From Whitmania pigra (taxonomy: Eukaryota > Annelida > Clitellata > Hirudinida > Haemopidae): a DNA stretch of 64,000 bases. The DNA is taken from the NCBI GenBank assembly GCA_021613335.1, contig JAJTWR010000431.1, positions 2,790,001 to 2,854,000 on the forward strand, written 5' to 3'. Below, one piece after another: positions 1 to 8,138 of this stretch; the stretch's first letter is position 1; every line of letters begins with the position of its first letter. The notes under the pieces were generated by a model. That model saw nothing but the letters and a program-made list of their open reading frames with translations. It was not told where the DNA came from and ran no database searches. Both the position numbers and the translations under genes were made by a program.

Positions 1-376
1 GCAGGTTGCGCCGAGGAATAATCCCTTCGATGCGTTGCATGACGTAGAATTCGGTGCCGATGATCGTCGTATCGTCGGAATAGACACACATCTTCGGCAC
101 GAGGGGAAAATGCGGACGCAGCGCTTTCTGCAAACGGTATTCACGCCCCATGTCGTGGGCGGACTTGGCTTTCGTTCCGGCAGGCGGTCTTCGAAGAATG
201 AGGTCGTCGTTCTCGTAGGCGAGTCGGTACGTCCAGTTCGACGCGCCGCCGGAGTATTGGGTCACCGTCGGTTCACCTTGCAGGTGGGGCAACTGCTGCT
301 TGAGCCACGGGTTGAGGCGCGCCACCGCCAACTCCTCGCCCGTTCGAACCGCGCCCGCATTGTCGATAACTGTCAC
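1..376 (-). CDS. APH-like phosphotransferase family protein (3' end outside window)
   Basis: This is the N-terminal 125 residues or so of a kinase of the aminoglycoside-phosphotransferase fold, cut by the window edge. The visible part has the glycine-rich strand region YSGGASNWTY, then LRRPPAG with the following SAHDMGREY helix, and a stretch reading FYVMQRIEGII. These are typical of the APH domain of ACAD10/ACAD11 and of LvaA-type kinases, which phosphorylate hydroxyacyl-CoA rather than antibiotics. The GTG start overlaps the stop of the upstream SDR gene (GTGA) and is preceded by AGGAG eight bases away. The catalytic aspartate region lies outside the window. The substrate is inferred from the neighbouring acyl-CoA dehydrogenase. 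Confidence 0.8.
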   Translation of the reverse strand, partial: MTVIDNAGAVRTGEELAVARLNPWLKQQLPHLQGEPTVTQYSGGASNWTYRLAYENDDLILRRPPAGTKAKSAHDMGREYRLQKALRPHFPLVPKMCVYSDDTTIIGTEFYVMQRIEGIIPRRNL

Positions 377-1203
377 CGAGCTGTCTCCTTTCGCTGTAGG
401 CGAGCGTTGATGAGCGCCACTTGTTTCCGCATGGCCCGAAGCCACAGCCGATGGGGGAGCAGTCGCTTTTTTATCCAGGCGCTTCGACCTTCTTTGTTCG
501 GAAGTATCTTCGACTCTCCGCGCGCGAGCCCCTGCAGAATGAGTTCCGCCGTCTCATCGGCAGACAGGCGGGCGCGTTCGACCATGCGCTTTGTGGACGC
601 CTGGGAGTTCGCGTCGCTCGCTCGCATGTGCTTCGCGAGGTCGCTGCGGAAAAATGTAGGGCAGGCGACAACCACCCGAATGTTATCGGCAGCCAACTCG
701 AGTTCGAGGGTTTCGGTCAGCGCTACCACGGCTGCCTTCGTGGCGTTGTAGGCGCTGGAGTTCGGCAGGTACACCATGGCTGCCATCGAGGCGATGTTGA
801 GAATAGTGCCGCCGCCCTGCGCGCGGAGGCGCGGGACAAACGCACGGCATCCGCGAACGACGCCCAACACGTTGATGTCGATAGCCCACCGCCAGTCGGC
901 GATACTCGTTGCGTCGATGGGGCCCATCTGGGCCACCCCAGCGTTGTTGATGAGCAAGTCCACGCCGCCCCAGCGGCTCGTGAGCCACTCCGCTGCGGCA
1001 GTCAGGTCGTCCTCGCGGGTGACGTCACACTGGAGGAAATGTGCGCGCTCGCCGGTTGGGTCCAAAGCGAAGCTCGTTTTCTTTCCCGCTTCGGCGTCCA
1101 CATCGCCGATACAGACCAGGGAGCCAGACGCCGCGAGCTGCTTCGCGAGTGCGGCGCCGAGCCCGGAAGCGCCACCAGTGATGAACACGCGCTCCAGTTT
1201 CAC
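373..1203 (-). CDS. Short-chain dehydrogenase/reductase (SDR)
   Basis: A 276-residue classical SDR that uses NAD(P)H to interconvert a carbonyl and a hydroxyl group. The cofactor motif is TGGASGLG near residues 9-16, followed by the NNAG motif. The catalytic Ser lies in NIASMAA and the catalytic pair in YNATK. The reading frame is open far upstream, but the GTG at 1203 overlaps the stop of the acyl-CoA dehydrogenase gene (GTGA), so it is taken as the start. The C-terminus is basic, with a tail (WIKKRLLPHRLWLRAM) that may associate with membrane. It lies between an acyl-CoA dehydrogenase and an APH-like kinase, so a keto- or hydroxyacyl-CoA substrate is inferred. Confidence 0.88.
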   Translation of the reverse strand: MKLERVFITGGASGLGAALAKQLAASGSLVCIGDVDAEAGKKTSFALDPTGERAHFLQCDVTREDDLTAAAEWLTSRWGGVDLLINNAGVAQMGPIDATSIADWRWAIDINVLGVVRGCRAFVPRLRAQGGGTILNIASMAAMVYLPNSSAYNATKAAVVALTETLELELAADNIRVVVACPTFFRSDLAKHMRASDANSQASTKRMVERARLSADETAELILQGLARGESKILPNKEGRSAWIKKRLLPHRLWLRAMRKQVALINARLQRKETAR

Positions 1204-2435
1204 TTGCCGTCTCGGTGTTTGTACTTGCGGAGTTCGGTGCGCGCCACCAAGGCCCGGTGAACTTCGTCGGGCCCGTCCGCAAGTCGCAGGGAGCGGGCAG
1301 AAGCATACATTGCGGCAAGGGGAGTGTCCTCGCAGACTCCGGCTCCGCCATGCATTTGAATTGCCATGTCGACCACCTTTTGCAGCATGTTTGGCGCTAC
1401 GACTTTTATCGCAGAGATCTCGTTCATCGAATCGCGCACACCAACAGTAGCGATCTTCCAGGCGGCGTACATGGTGAGCAGGCGAGCCTGGTCGATGGCC
1501 ATGCGCGCCTCCGCCACCCGCTCCATATTCCCGCCGAGTTCCAAGAGCTTCTTGCCGAAGGCGACCCGAGAAAGTCCGCGCTCGATCATCAGCTTGAGGG
1601 CCACTTCGGCGGCGCCGATGCAACGCATGCAGTGATGAATGCGGCCCGGCCCAAGGCGGCCCTGGGCAATTTCGAACCCTCGGCCGTGCCCGAGAATGAG
1701 ATGCGACTTGGGTACCCGGACGTTCTCGAAGACGACTTCGCCGTGCCCGTAGGGTGCGTCGTACTCGCCGTGCACCGTCAGCATCCGCTGAATCCGAACG
1801 CCCGGAAGGTCCAAAGGCACAACCACCATGCTGTGCCGATTGTGGACGGGTGCCTCCGGATTCGAGAGCCCCATGAAAATGCTGACCTTCGCATGGGGGT
1901 GCCCGATGGCAGTGGACCACCACTTGCGGCCGTTGATGACGAGATCGTTGCCTTCCTCAATAATGCGGGCCGCCATATTGGTAGCATCCGAAGAGGCGAC
2001 CTCAGGCTCGGTCATGCAAAAAACCGAGCGGATCGAACCATCGAGGAGTGGCTTTAACCAAGTTTGCTTCTGCCACTCGCTGCCGTAGTGGTACAGCACC
2101 TCCATATTGCCGGTGTCCGGCGCGTTGCAGTTGAATATTTCCGGAGCGAACTCGTACTGCCCCATGAGCTCGGCCAGCGAGGCGTACTCGACGATGGTGA
2201 GCCCTGCACCGAGCTGTGCATCCGGCAGGAACAAGTTCCAGAGCCCCTCGGCCCGGGCGCGTTTCTTGAGCTCTTCGACGAGGGGAATCGTCTGCCAGCG
2301 CTTCCAATCCGCACCGGCGTTGAGTTCCCGGTTCTTCTTCCGGATTTCACCGGCTGCCGGCTCGATGTGCGTCGCGATGAAGGCTTTCATTCGCTTGAGG
2401 TAATCCTGCGTCTTCGGAGTCGGCGTGAAGTCCAT
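1200..2435 (-). CDS. Acyl-CoA dehydrogenase (ACAD10/11-like)
   Basis: A 411-residue FAD-dependent acyl-CoA dehydrogenase, the usual family length. Visible motifs are FCMTEPEVASSDATN (FAD/substrate region), GRKWWSTA and, near the C-terminus, HGGAGVCEDTP then RLADGPDEVH. The ADGPDEVH form is the one seen in ACAD10/11-type enzymes. A longer frame exists, but the ATG at 2435 has AGGAG five bases upstream, so it is chosen. It is translationally coupled to the SDR gene and then to the APH-like kinase, and follows the MFS gene after about 108 bases. In the LvaC and ACAD11 systems the dehydrogenase acts with the kinase on 4-hydroxyacyl-CoA; that role here is inference. Confidence 0.9.
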   Translation of the reverse strand: MDFTPTPKTQDYLKRMKAFIATHIEPAAGEIRKKNRELNAGADWKRWQTIPLVEELKKRARAEGLWNLFLPDAQLGAGLTIVEYASLAELMGQYEFAPEIFNCNAPDTGNMEVLYHYGSEWQKQTWLKPLLDGSIRSVFCMTEPEVASSDATNMAARIIEEGNDLVINGRKWWSTAIGHPHAKVSIFMGLSNPEAPVHNRHSMVVVPLDLPGVRIQRMLTVHGEYDAPYGHGEVVFENVRVPKSHLILGHGRGFEIAQGRLGPGRIHHCMRCIGAAEVALKLMIERGLSRVAFGKKLLELGGNMERVAEARMAIDQARLLTMYAAWKIATVGVRDSMNEISAIKVVAPNMLQKVVDMAIQMHGGAGVCEDTPLAAMYASARSLRLADGPDEVHRALVARTELRKYKHRDGK

Positions 2436-2543
2436 TGCATCTCCTTCCGGGGTCATCTTCGAACGAGTAGTGCCGCATCATAGGCGGCTCAGGGAAGTGG
2501 TGCGCGAACGCACGTGGCGTAAGGCGTAGCGCGCTTCGGCAAG

Positions 2544-3779
2544 TCAGGTGATCTCGGCCAAATTCCGCCCCCGGGTTTCGGGAAGGGTGAGGCACATGAG
2601 TATGACGAGCAAGTAGGCGGCTCCGGCGACGTAGCCAATGGAAACCCCCAAGGGGATTTTCGCCGACAACCCGCCAACGAGAGCAGGGCAGAACGAACCG
2701 ACGCCGCGACCGAAGTTGTAACAAAAACCTTGGGCGGATCCGCGAATAGGCCCTGGGAAGAGCTCACTCAAGTACGCACCCATGCCGGAAAAGATGCCCG
2801 ACAAGAAAAAGCCCAGCGGGAATCCCAGGAAGAGCATCATCTCGTTGGTGATGGGAATCTGGGTGTAGACGACTGCGATGCTCCCGGCGCCGAAGGCGAA
2901 GATCATGAAGCAATTGCGACGTCCGAGCTTGTCGGACAGCCAGGCGCTAGTCAAATACCCGACAAACGAGCCGAAAATCAAAACGAGCAAATAGCTGCTG
3001 GTGCCGAGAACACTCAATTTGCGCTCGGTTTTCAAAAAGGTGGGAAGCCAGGTCGTCACCGCGTAGTAACCGCCCTGCATTCCGGTTGCGAGTAGGCTTG
3101 CACGAGCCGTCGTGAACAAATACTTGCCCGAGAAGATTTCCCAGAAATTTCCCGAGGCCTTGCCTTCGTCGACCTTCTTGCGCGTGGCTCGAAACTCTTC
3201 GGGTTCATTCAAATTGCGGCGCACGTAGACGATGAGCAGGGCGGGAAGAATTCCCGACCAGAAGAGCACTCGCCAGGCGAGGCTCGAATCCACAAATGCA
3301 AATGCCGCCCAGTAAGCAATCGCCGATGCCGCCCACCCAATCGCCCAGGCACTCTGCACAAGGCCCACCGCCTTGCCGCGATGGCGGGCGTTGATCATCT
3401 CGGCAATGAGGACGCTCCCGACGCTCCATTCGGCTCCGAAACCCAATCCCTGCAGCACCCGAGTGATGAACAATTGCTCTGGGCTCTGGGTGAATCCACA
3501 CAGGAAGGTGAAGAACGCAAACCATCCAACCGAAACTTGCAAGATGCGAACGCGCCCAAATTTGTCTGCGAGAATCCCGCCCAACCACCCGCCCAAGGCC
3601 GATGAGATTAAGGTGCCGGTCGCAATCCATCCCGCGTCAGCCTTGGTCATTGTCCAAAGCGCCATGATTGTCGGGATGAGGAAGGTGAAAATCATGTAGT
3701 CATAGGCATCAACCGCCCAGCCGGCGCTTGCGGCGATAAGGGCCGAGCGTTCTTGCTTATTTGTTTCCTTCAGCCACAT
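2544..3779 (-). CDS. MFS transporter, sugar-acid/aromatic-acid:H+ symporter type
   Basis: A 411-residue inner-membrane carrier with about twelve hydrophobic segments. The first begins GWAVDAYDYMIF, a form typical of sialate/carboxylate symporters such as NanT and ShiA. The loop 2-3 signature is ADKFGRVRI and its second-half counterpart is SDKLGRRN. The protein ends in the hydrophilic stretch LPETRGRNL. AGGAG lies six bases before the ATG. It is the first gene of the minus-strand set that continues with the acyl-CoA dehydrogenase, so an organic acid fed into that pathway is a reasonable substrate guess. The substrate cannot be read from sequence. Confidence 0.85.
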   Translation of the reverse strand: MWLKETNKQERSALIAASAGWAVDAYDYMIFTFLIPTIMALWTMTKADAGWIATGTLISSALGGWLGGILADKFGRVRILQVSVGWFAFFTFLCGFTQSPEQLFITRVLQGLGFGAEWSVGSVLIAEMINARHRGKAVGLVQSAWAIGWAASAIAYWAAFAFVDSSLAWRVLFWSGILPALLIVYVRRNLNEPEEFRATRKKVDEGKASGNFWEIFSGKYLFTTARASLLATGMQGGYYAVTTWLPTFLKTERKLSVLGTSSYLLVLIFGSFVGYLTSAWLSDKLGRRNCFMIFAFGAGSIAVVYTQIPITNEMMLFLGFPLGFFLSGIFSGMGAYLSELFPGPIRGSAQGFCYNFGRGVGSFCPALVGGLSAKIPLGVSIGYVAGAAYLLVILMCLTLPETRGRNLAEIT

Positions 3780-3844
3780 GGTGGACTCCTGTGCGCACGT
3801 CTTGCGGGTAGGGAACTCTGATGAAAAGGACTTGGATTTCAGTA

Positions 3845-3873
3845 TTGTCGAAAATAAGTGAAGTTACGATAAA
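3845..3873 (+). promoter_or_regulatory. Candidate sigma-70 promoter for the pxp genes
   Basis: TTGTCG (3845-3850) and GATAAA (3868-3873) are separated by 17 bases in an AT-rich stretch. They would give a leader of roughly 150 bases before pxpB. This is matched by eye only. The region also has to contain a promoter for the divergent MFS gene, which I could not place. Confidence 0.35.
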
Positions 3874-3935
3874 ACTTTGTAAAAATGTCAGAAGATAGTA
3901 TTACTCATTGGACTCCCTCCTATTAGTTTCTAGCG

Positions 3936-3962
3936 ATATTCCAGTTAAAGTACAAGGAATAT
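3936..3962. promoter_or_regulatory. Inverted repeat upstream of pxpB, possible operator
   Basis: ATATTCC (3936-3942) is repeated in perfect inverse as GGAATAT (3956-3962) with a 13-base spacer. The half-sites are therefore about two helical turns apart, a geometry typical of dimeric regulators. It lies in the 248-base gap between the MFS gene and pxpB, about 65 bases before the pxpB start. Confidence 0.35.
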
Positions 3963-3978
3963 TAAGACGGAAGCTCCC

Positions 3979-4038
3979 ATGAAATCCATTCAACTCGTCA
4001 ATCGCAGCACGCCCCTCGGAGACGCACGTGTTGAGTGA
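3979..4038 (+). pseudogene. Short frame resembling the start of a DUF192 protein, overlapping pxpB
   Basis: An ATG opens a 19-residue frame (MKSIQLVNRS, then LGDARVE) that ends in TGA inside pxpB. DUF192 proteins commonly begin with LVNR followed by a short variable piece and then RVEVA. The usual continuation is not found after the stop. It may be a 5' relic left where the pxp genes joined this locus, a leader peptide, or chance. The weak basis is residue resemblance alone. Confidence 0.2.
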
Positions 4039-4798
4039 AGCCGTGCAGGTTCCGCGGCTCTTATCGCTTGGAGATGCTGCGCTCACGCTCGAGTTTGGCG
4101 CGAAGATTGAGCTACGAACCCATCAGCGGATCATGGGCTACTGCCAGCTCCTTGAGAATGCTCGACAGGCGGGCAGCCTCGACGGAGTTGTTGAGTGGGT
4201 GCCGAGCTTCTGCGCGGTGACTGTCTATTTTGATCCGCTGCGCTGGCGCGGTGCGGCTCTTGGCAAACATTTAATTGAATTAGCGAAAGACATACAGGAA
4301 GTCGAAGTCGTTGGAACTCGCTGGCAGATTCCGGTGTTGTTTGGCGGCGAATTTGGCCCCGATTTGGAGGATGTTGCAAAGCATTGCAACAGTGTCGACG
4401 AGGTGATCCGCCGACTGACGAGCTGCGTCTTTCGTGTCTACGTGCTGGGCTTCATGCCTGGATTCACATACATGGGTGGATTGCCGGATTCTCTTGCCAC
4501 GCCACGGTTAAGCACTCCTCGGACTCGTGTGCCGGCACGTAGTTTTGCAATTGCGGGCAACTTATGCGGCATTTATCCATTTGATAGTCCGGGGGGATGG
4601 CGGCTTTTGGGAAGATCCCCGATTGGAGTTTTCTCGACGGTAGATGTCCAGCGACCTTCCCTTTTTGCGCCCGGCGATGAGGTCACCTTCCGGGAAATAG
4701 AGCTCAGCGAGTTCCTTGAACTCGAGCGGATTGACCAGGAATCACCGCTCACGCGCCGAAAGTTCAAGGTTGAACCGGGTGAACCATGGCCGCGCTGA
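4028..4798 (+). CDS. pxpB: 5-oxoprolinase subunit PxpB (KipI family)
   Basis: A 256-residue KipI/PxpB protein. With PxpA and PxpC it forms the ATP-dependent enzyme that opens 5-oxoproline (pyroglutamate) to glutamate; in that complex B and C activate the substrate for A. The family opening is PRLLSLGDAALTLEF. The core signatures are GFMPGFTYMGGLP around residue 145 and RTRVPARSFAIAGN followed by PGGWRLLGRSP. The start is a GTG with GGAG six bases upstream. It overlaps pxpC by 13 bases. Base composition appears lower in GC than neighbouring blocks. Confidence 0.93.
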   Translation: MLSEAVQVPRLLSLGDAALTLEFGAKIELRTHQRIMGYCQLLENARQAGSLDGVVEWVPSFCAVTVYFDPLRWRGAALGKHLIELAKDIQEVEVVGTRWQIPVLFGGEFGPDLEDVAKHCNSVDEVIRRLTSCVFRVYVLGFMPGFTYMGGLPDSLATPRLSTPRTRVPARSFAIAGNLCGIYPFDSPGGWRLLGRSPIGVFSTVDVQRPSLFAPGDEVTFREIELSEFLELERIDQESPLTRRKFKVEPGEPWPR

Positions 4799-5853
4799 TA
4801 CAGGTACTCGAAGGGGGCCTTGCAACCTCCCTGCAGGATGCCGGAAGGTTCGGTTTTCGCAACATCGGCATGACGACTTCTGGTGCTTTGGACCTCGACC
4901 TCCTCCAGTGCGCGAATGCGCTCGTCGGCAATCCGCTGAGCACGGCGGGACTCGAACTGCGTGGACTTGGGCCACAGTTGAAGGTCGTCCGCGGCTCTGT
5001 GCGGGTGGCCCTCGCTGGCGATCTCGATGCGAGCGTACAACCCGGGAGCGGCCGGAGCAGGCTGGTTGCGCCGTGGCAATCTTTGTGTCTGAAAACGAAC
5101 GACGTCCTCCGTATTGCGGAAGTTCGCAAAGGAGTCGCCTACCTTGCGCTCGAAGGCGGTTTTGACGCGCTGCCAATGCTGGGGAGCCTATCCACCTATA
5201 GCCGTGCTGGCATCGGAGGGTTTGCGGGCCGAAATGTGAAAACGGGCGATGAGCTGAGGTGTTTTCAGGAGTTTGCCCCTCAAGCTGAGGAGCGACGGCA
5301 TCTTCGGCCGTTCACTCATGCTTCAGTGGAGCCACAGCAACTACGAGTTCTGCTCGGCCCCCAAGATGACTATTTCAGCGCACAGGCACTGCGAACCTTG
5401 GCTGATGCTCCCTACACGGTGAGCCTCGACGCTGACCGCATGGGTATCCGCTTGGAAGGAGTAGCTCTGGAGCATGGAGCTGACAATGCCCCGGCGAAGT
5501 TTGAGATTATCTCCGATGGAATCGCTCCCGGAGCGATGCAAGTGCCCGCCAACGGTCTGCCGATAATCCTGCTCGCAGATTGCCAAACGGTAGGCGGGTA
5601 TCCGAAAATCGCTACGGTCATCACCGCCGACTTGCCGCGCTTGGGGCATCTCATTCCGGGGGATAAGATAACTTTCCGGATTGTTACCGCGGAGGAAGCA
5701 TACCAGGCGCTCTTGCGCAGGCAGCAGCACCTGCAACAATGGATAAGCGAGCTTCAAATGGTGAACTCCGCCGGATTTGTCGATGAAGATGCGCTGTACA
5801 GCAGCAATATAGTCAGTGGCATCTTCAGCGCCGAGGATCCACCGTATGACTAG
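4786..5853 (+). CDS. pxpC: 5-oxoprolinase subunit PxpC (KipA family)
   Basis: A 355-residue biotin-dependent-carboxyltransferase-like protein of the PxpC/KipA family. It begins IQVLEGGLATSLQDAGRFG and carries the family stretch GPQDDYFS, then YTVSLDADRMGIRLEG, then DGIAPGAMQVPANGLPIIL and DCQTVGGYPKIA. It partners PxpB and PxpA in ATP-dependent 5-oxoproline cleavage. About 35 residues extend past the usual end, ending SGIFSAEDPPYD. The ATG lies inside the end of pxpB, implying coupled translation. A short frame bridges its stop to the pxpA start. Confidence 0.93.
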   Translation: MAALIQVLEGGLATSLQDAGRFGFRNIGMTTSGALDLDLLQCANALVGNPLSTAGLELRGLGPQLKVVRGSVRVALAGDLDASVQPGSGRSRLVAPWQSLCLKTNDVLRIAEVRKGVAYLALEGGFDALPMLGSLSTYSRAGIGGFAGRNVKTGDELRCFQEFAPQAEERRHLRPFTHASVEPQQLRVLLGPQDDYFSAQALRTLADAPYTVSLDADRMGIRLEGVALEHGADNAPAKFEIISDGIAPGAMQVPANGLPIILLADCQTVGGYPKIATVITADLPRLGHLIPGDKITFRIVTAEEAYQALLRRQQHLQQWISELQMVNSAGFVDEDALYSSNIVSGIFSAEDPPYD

Positions 5854-5904
5854 TTCTACGAGTGGACTACCCGGCTGTCATGTTGCCGCAGGAGCAGTGA
5901 ACAG

Positions 5905-6678
5905 ATGAAACGAGTCATCAATCTCAATGCCGATTTGGGCGAAAGCTTTGGACCCTGGAACATGGGCAATGATGCGGCGATGCTGGAGGTCGTCGCTTCC
6001 GCGAATATCGCTTGTGGCGGGCACGCCGGAGATCCGGTGGTCATGCAACGAACCGTCGTCGCTGCCAAGAAAAGGGGTGTGAGCCTCGGCGCCCATCCTT
6101 CGTACCCCGATTTGCAGGGTTTTGGACGCCGTCGCATGGAAATGTCTGGTGTTGAACTCGCAGCCAATCTCACCTGCCAAATCGGCGCACTCCAGGCCAC
6201 GGCCACCCGAGAGGGCCGCGAGGTGACGCACGTCAAGCCCCACGGCGCATTGAACAATGTGGCTTGTGTGGACAAAGGGATAGCGAAGACCATCGCCGAG
6301 ACTATTGCTGGGCTCAACCCAAAGTTGATTCTGCTCGCCCCAGCCTTGTCCGCCCTGTTCGAGGCCGGACGCGAAGCCGGGTTGCGGGTGGTCGCTGAGA
6401 TCTTTGCCGATCGGGCCTATCTGGACGATGGGCAATTAGTGCCGCGCAGTCAGCCAGGAGCGATGATCCATGGCGCCGAGGCATCGCTCGCCCATGTGCG
6501 GGGGATGCTCGAAGCGCAGGCGCTCATCTGCTTGAGCGGAAAGCGGCTTCCAGCGCCCATCGAGAGCATCTGCGTCCACGGCGATGGCCCCGAAGCGGTC
6601 GCAACTGCCACGAAGCTCAAGGCGGGCTTACTGGAATTGGGCTACCAGATAGTCCCCATACACGAACTGAAAGTTTAG
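5905..6678 (+). CDS. pxpA: 5-oxoprolinase subunit PxpA (LamB/YcsF family)
   Basis: A 257-residue LamB/YcsF protein, the hydrolase-like subunit of bacterial 5-oxoprolinase. The N-terminal signature NLNADLGESFGPW is followed by ANIACGGHAGDP, LGAHPSYPD, VKPHGALNN and, near the C-terminus, CVHGDGPEAV. The length matches the family. GGAG lies ten bases before the ATG. It follows pxpC after 51 bases on the same strand and completes the B-C-A set. The next feature is a tRNA on the opposite strand, and no clear terminator is seen in the 48-base gap. Confidence 0.94.
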   Translation: MKRVINLNADLGESFGPWNMGNDAAMLEVVASANIACGGHAGDPVVMQRTVVAAKKRGVSLGAHPSYPDLQGFGRRRMEMSGVELAANLTCQIGALQATATREGREVTHVKPHGALNNVACVDKGIAKTIAETIAGLNPKLILLAPALSALFEAGREAGLRVVAEIFADRAYLDDGQLVPRSQPGAMIHGAEASLAHVRGMLEAQALICLSGKRLPAPIESICVHGDGPEAVATATKLKAGLLELGYQIVPIHELKV

Positions 6679-6726
6679 ACAGCACAAGACGATTTATTCA
6701 TTCTGTGCGGAGCAAAGCTCAACGAA

Positions 6727-6800
6727 TGGTGACGGGTGGAATCGAACCACCGACCTAGGGATTATGAGACCCTCGCTCTAGCCATCTGAGCTACGTCACC
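6727..6800 (-). tRNA. tRNA-Met (anticodon CAT)
   Basis: A 74-base cloverleaf read on the minus strand. The acceptor arm GGTGACG pairs with CGTCACC and is followed by discriminator A. The D-arm is GCTC/GAGC, the anticodon loop is CTCATAA (anticodon CAT), and the T-loop is GTTCGATTC. CCA is not encoded. The loop fits an elongator tRNA-Met; a tRNA-Ile whose anticodon is later changed by lysidine is the alternative for CAT anticodons. Confidence 0.92.
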
Positions 6801-6848
6801 GTTGCGGGTTCCAATAGCTTGGGTTTCGGGATAGGCGCAAGACCTCTC

Positions 6849-8138
6849 TCACTCGGAATCGAAGGGTAGGGTGACGTAATAACCGGACCGCCCCCGCTGG
6901 ACGAGAAGCAACACGCTCGAACGGCCGCGAGCTTCCAGGATGGCTTCCTGAAAGGCGTCGAGCGAGCGTAGCGGCGTGTTGTTCACGCGCAGGATGATGT
7001 CGCCGGGACCTAGGCCGATGCGCGCCGGGTAGGAGTTTGGGCGCACGGCAGTAATGCGCACCGAACCCCCATTCATCGCCACCCGAAGCCCAAGTTGCTC
7101 CCACACTGCGCCGATGATCATCTGCGGCGGAAATTCCTCGGGGGTCATAGAGAGCTCGTAGGTCTTGCCCCGGCGGAAGACGCGCATGGAGACCGGGCTT
7201 CGCGCGGTGGCCGTCCGCAGGCGATTCCGAAGGTCGTTCGCATCTTCAACTTGGGTGGAGCCCACCTGGTAGACGATGTCGCCCACTGTGACTCCCGCCC
7301 GTGCCGCCGGGCTTCCGCGCTCAACGGCGTTGATGAAAGCTCCGAAGGTGCGATCCCAGCCTAGGCGGCGGGTGACAGCCGGGGTGAGCGGTCGAACGTC
7401 TAGGCCAATCCACGCCGGTCGCACCCGTCCGAACTTCGTGAGCTCGTTCACAATCCGGCGGACCTTGTCTGACGGTATAGCGAAGCCAATGTTTTGGGCC
7501 GACGCTAAAATCGCCGAGTTGATGCCGATGACATCGCCATCGAGATTCACGAGCGGTCCACCGGAGTTCCCGAGGTTGATGGAAGCGTCGGTCTGGATGA
7601 GGTCGGTGTAGGTTCGATCTTGGGGTTTGATGGTGCGCCCTACGGCGGAGATGACTCCGACGGTCACCGTCTTCTTGAGCCCCATCGGGCTGCCCATGGC
7701 CACGACGGTTTCGCCGATGAGCACATCTGAGGAATTTCCGAGCTTCGCCGCAGTGTACCTCCCGTTGGGAAGTTTGATGACTGCGAGATCGTTCTCAGCA
7801 TCGCTGCCGATGACTTCGGCGTCGAGTTGCCGCCCGTCGGCGAGAACGACATGAATAGCAGAAGCGCCTCGGATGACGTGCTCATTCGTCACCACGATGC
7901 CGCTGGAGTCGATGATGACGCCCGAACCGAGACTCTCACCGACCGGCGCTTCGTCTTGCGTGCCAAAGAGGAGTTCTTGCAGCGTGCCGCGCGAGCGCAG
8001 CCGCGGATCCGCCGCTTGCACCGCACCGATAGAAACGACGGATGGGGAGAGCTTCTCGACGACCTGAACGACTGGAGTCCGCCTCGTGGCAGACTGCCCG
8101 AGAACGAGGAGAGCAAGAACAATCTGTGCAACACTCAT
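6849..8138 (-). CDS. HtrA/DegP-type serine protease with two PDZ domains
   Basis: A 429-residue periplasmic trypsin-like protease. The start is the ATG at 8138, which overlaps the stop of the agmatinase-family gene (ATGA); the longer frame would only add an unlikely leader. A hydrophobic signal peptide (VAQIVLALLVLG) comes first. The catalytic triad is His in TNEHVI, Asp in ENDLAVIKL and Ser in GNSGGPL. Two PDZ regions follow, the first around RGSPAARAGVTVGDIV and the second around YPARIGLGPGDIILRV. This is the DegP/DegQ arrangement for envelope protein quality control. It is the last gene of a four-gene set, 48 bases before the 5' end of the tRNA-Met. Confidence 0.92.
   Translation of the reverse strand: MSVAQIVLALLVLGQSATRRTPVVQVVEKLSPSVVSIGAVQAADPRLRSRGTLQELLFGTQDEAPVGESLGSGVIIDSSGIVVTNEHVIRGASAIHVVLADGRQLDAEVIGSDAENDLAVIKLPNGRYTAAKLGNSSDVLIGETVVAMGSPMGLKKTVTVGVISAVGRTIKPQDRTYTDLIQTDASINLGNSGGPLVNLDGDVIGINSAILASAQNIGFAIPSDKVRRIVNELTKFGRVRPAWIGLDVRPLTPAVTRRLGWDRTFGAFINAVERGSPAARAGVTVGDIVYQVGSTQVEDANDLRNRLRTATARSPVSMRVFRRGKTYELSMTPEEFPPQMIIGAVWEQLGLRVAMNGGSVRITAVRPNSYPARIGLGPGDIILRVNNTPLRSLDAFQEAILEARGRSSVLLLVQRGRSGYYVTLPFDSE

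Noticed and set aside
1204..1923. Upstream extension of the SDR frame to 516 residues
   Set aside because: The extension overlaps the acyl-CoA dehydrogenase in another frame and is arginine-rich noise; the SDR fold starts at 1203.
3901..4086. 61-codon minus-strand frame between the MFS gene and pxpB
   Set aside because: It overlaps the start of pxpB and has no signature; the composition and position fit a chance frame in regulatory DNA.
5846..5908. 20-codon frame bridging pxpC and pxpA, ending on the pxpA ATG
   Set aside because: It may help coupled translation, but its peptide has no signature and it starts inside pxpC; not called as a gene.
3780..6800. pxp genes as a genomic island integrated at tRNA-Met
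   Set aside because: The tRNA 3' end faces the pxp genes and composition is lower in GC, but no second copy of the tRNA 3' end and no integrase are seen on the far side.
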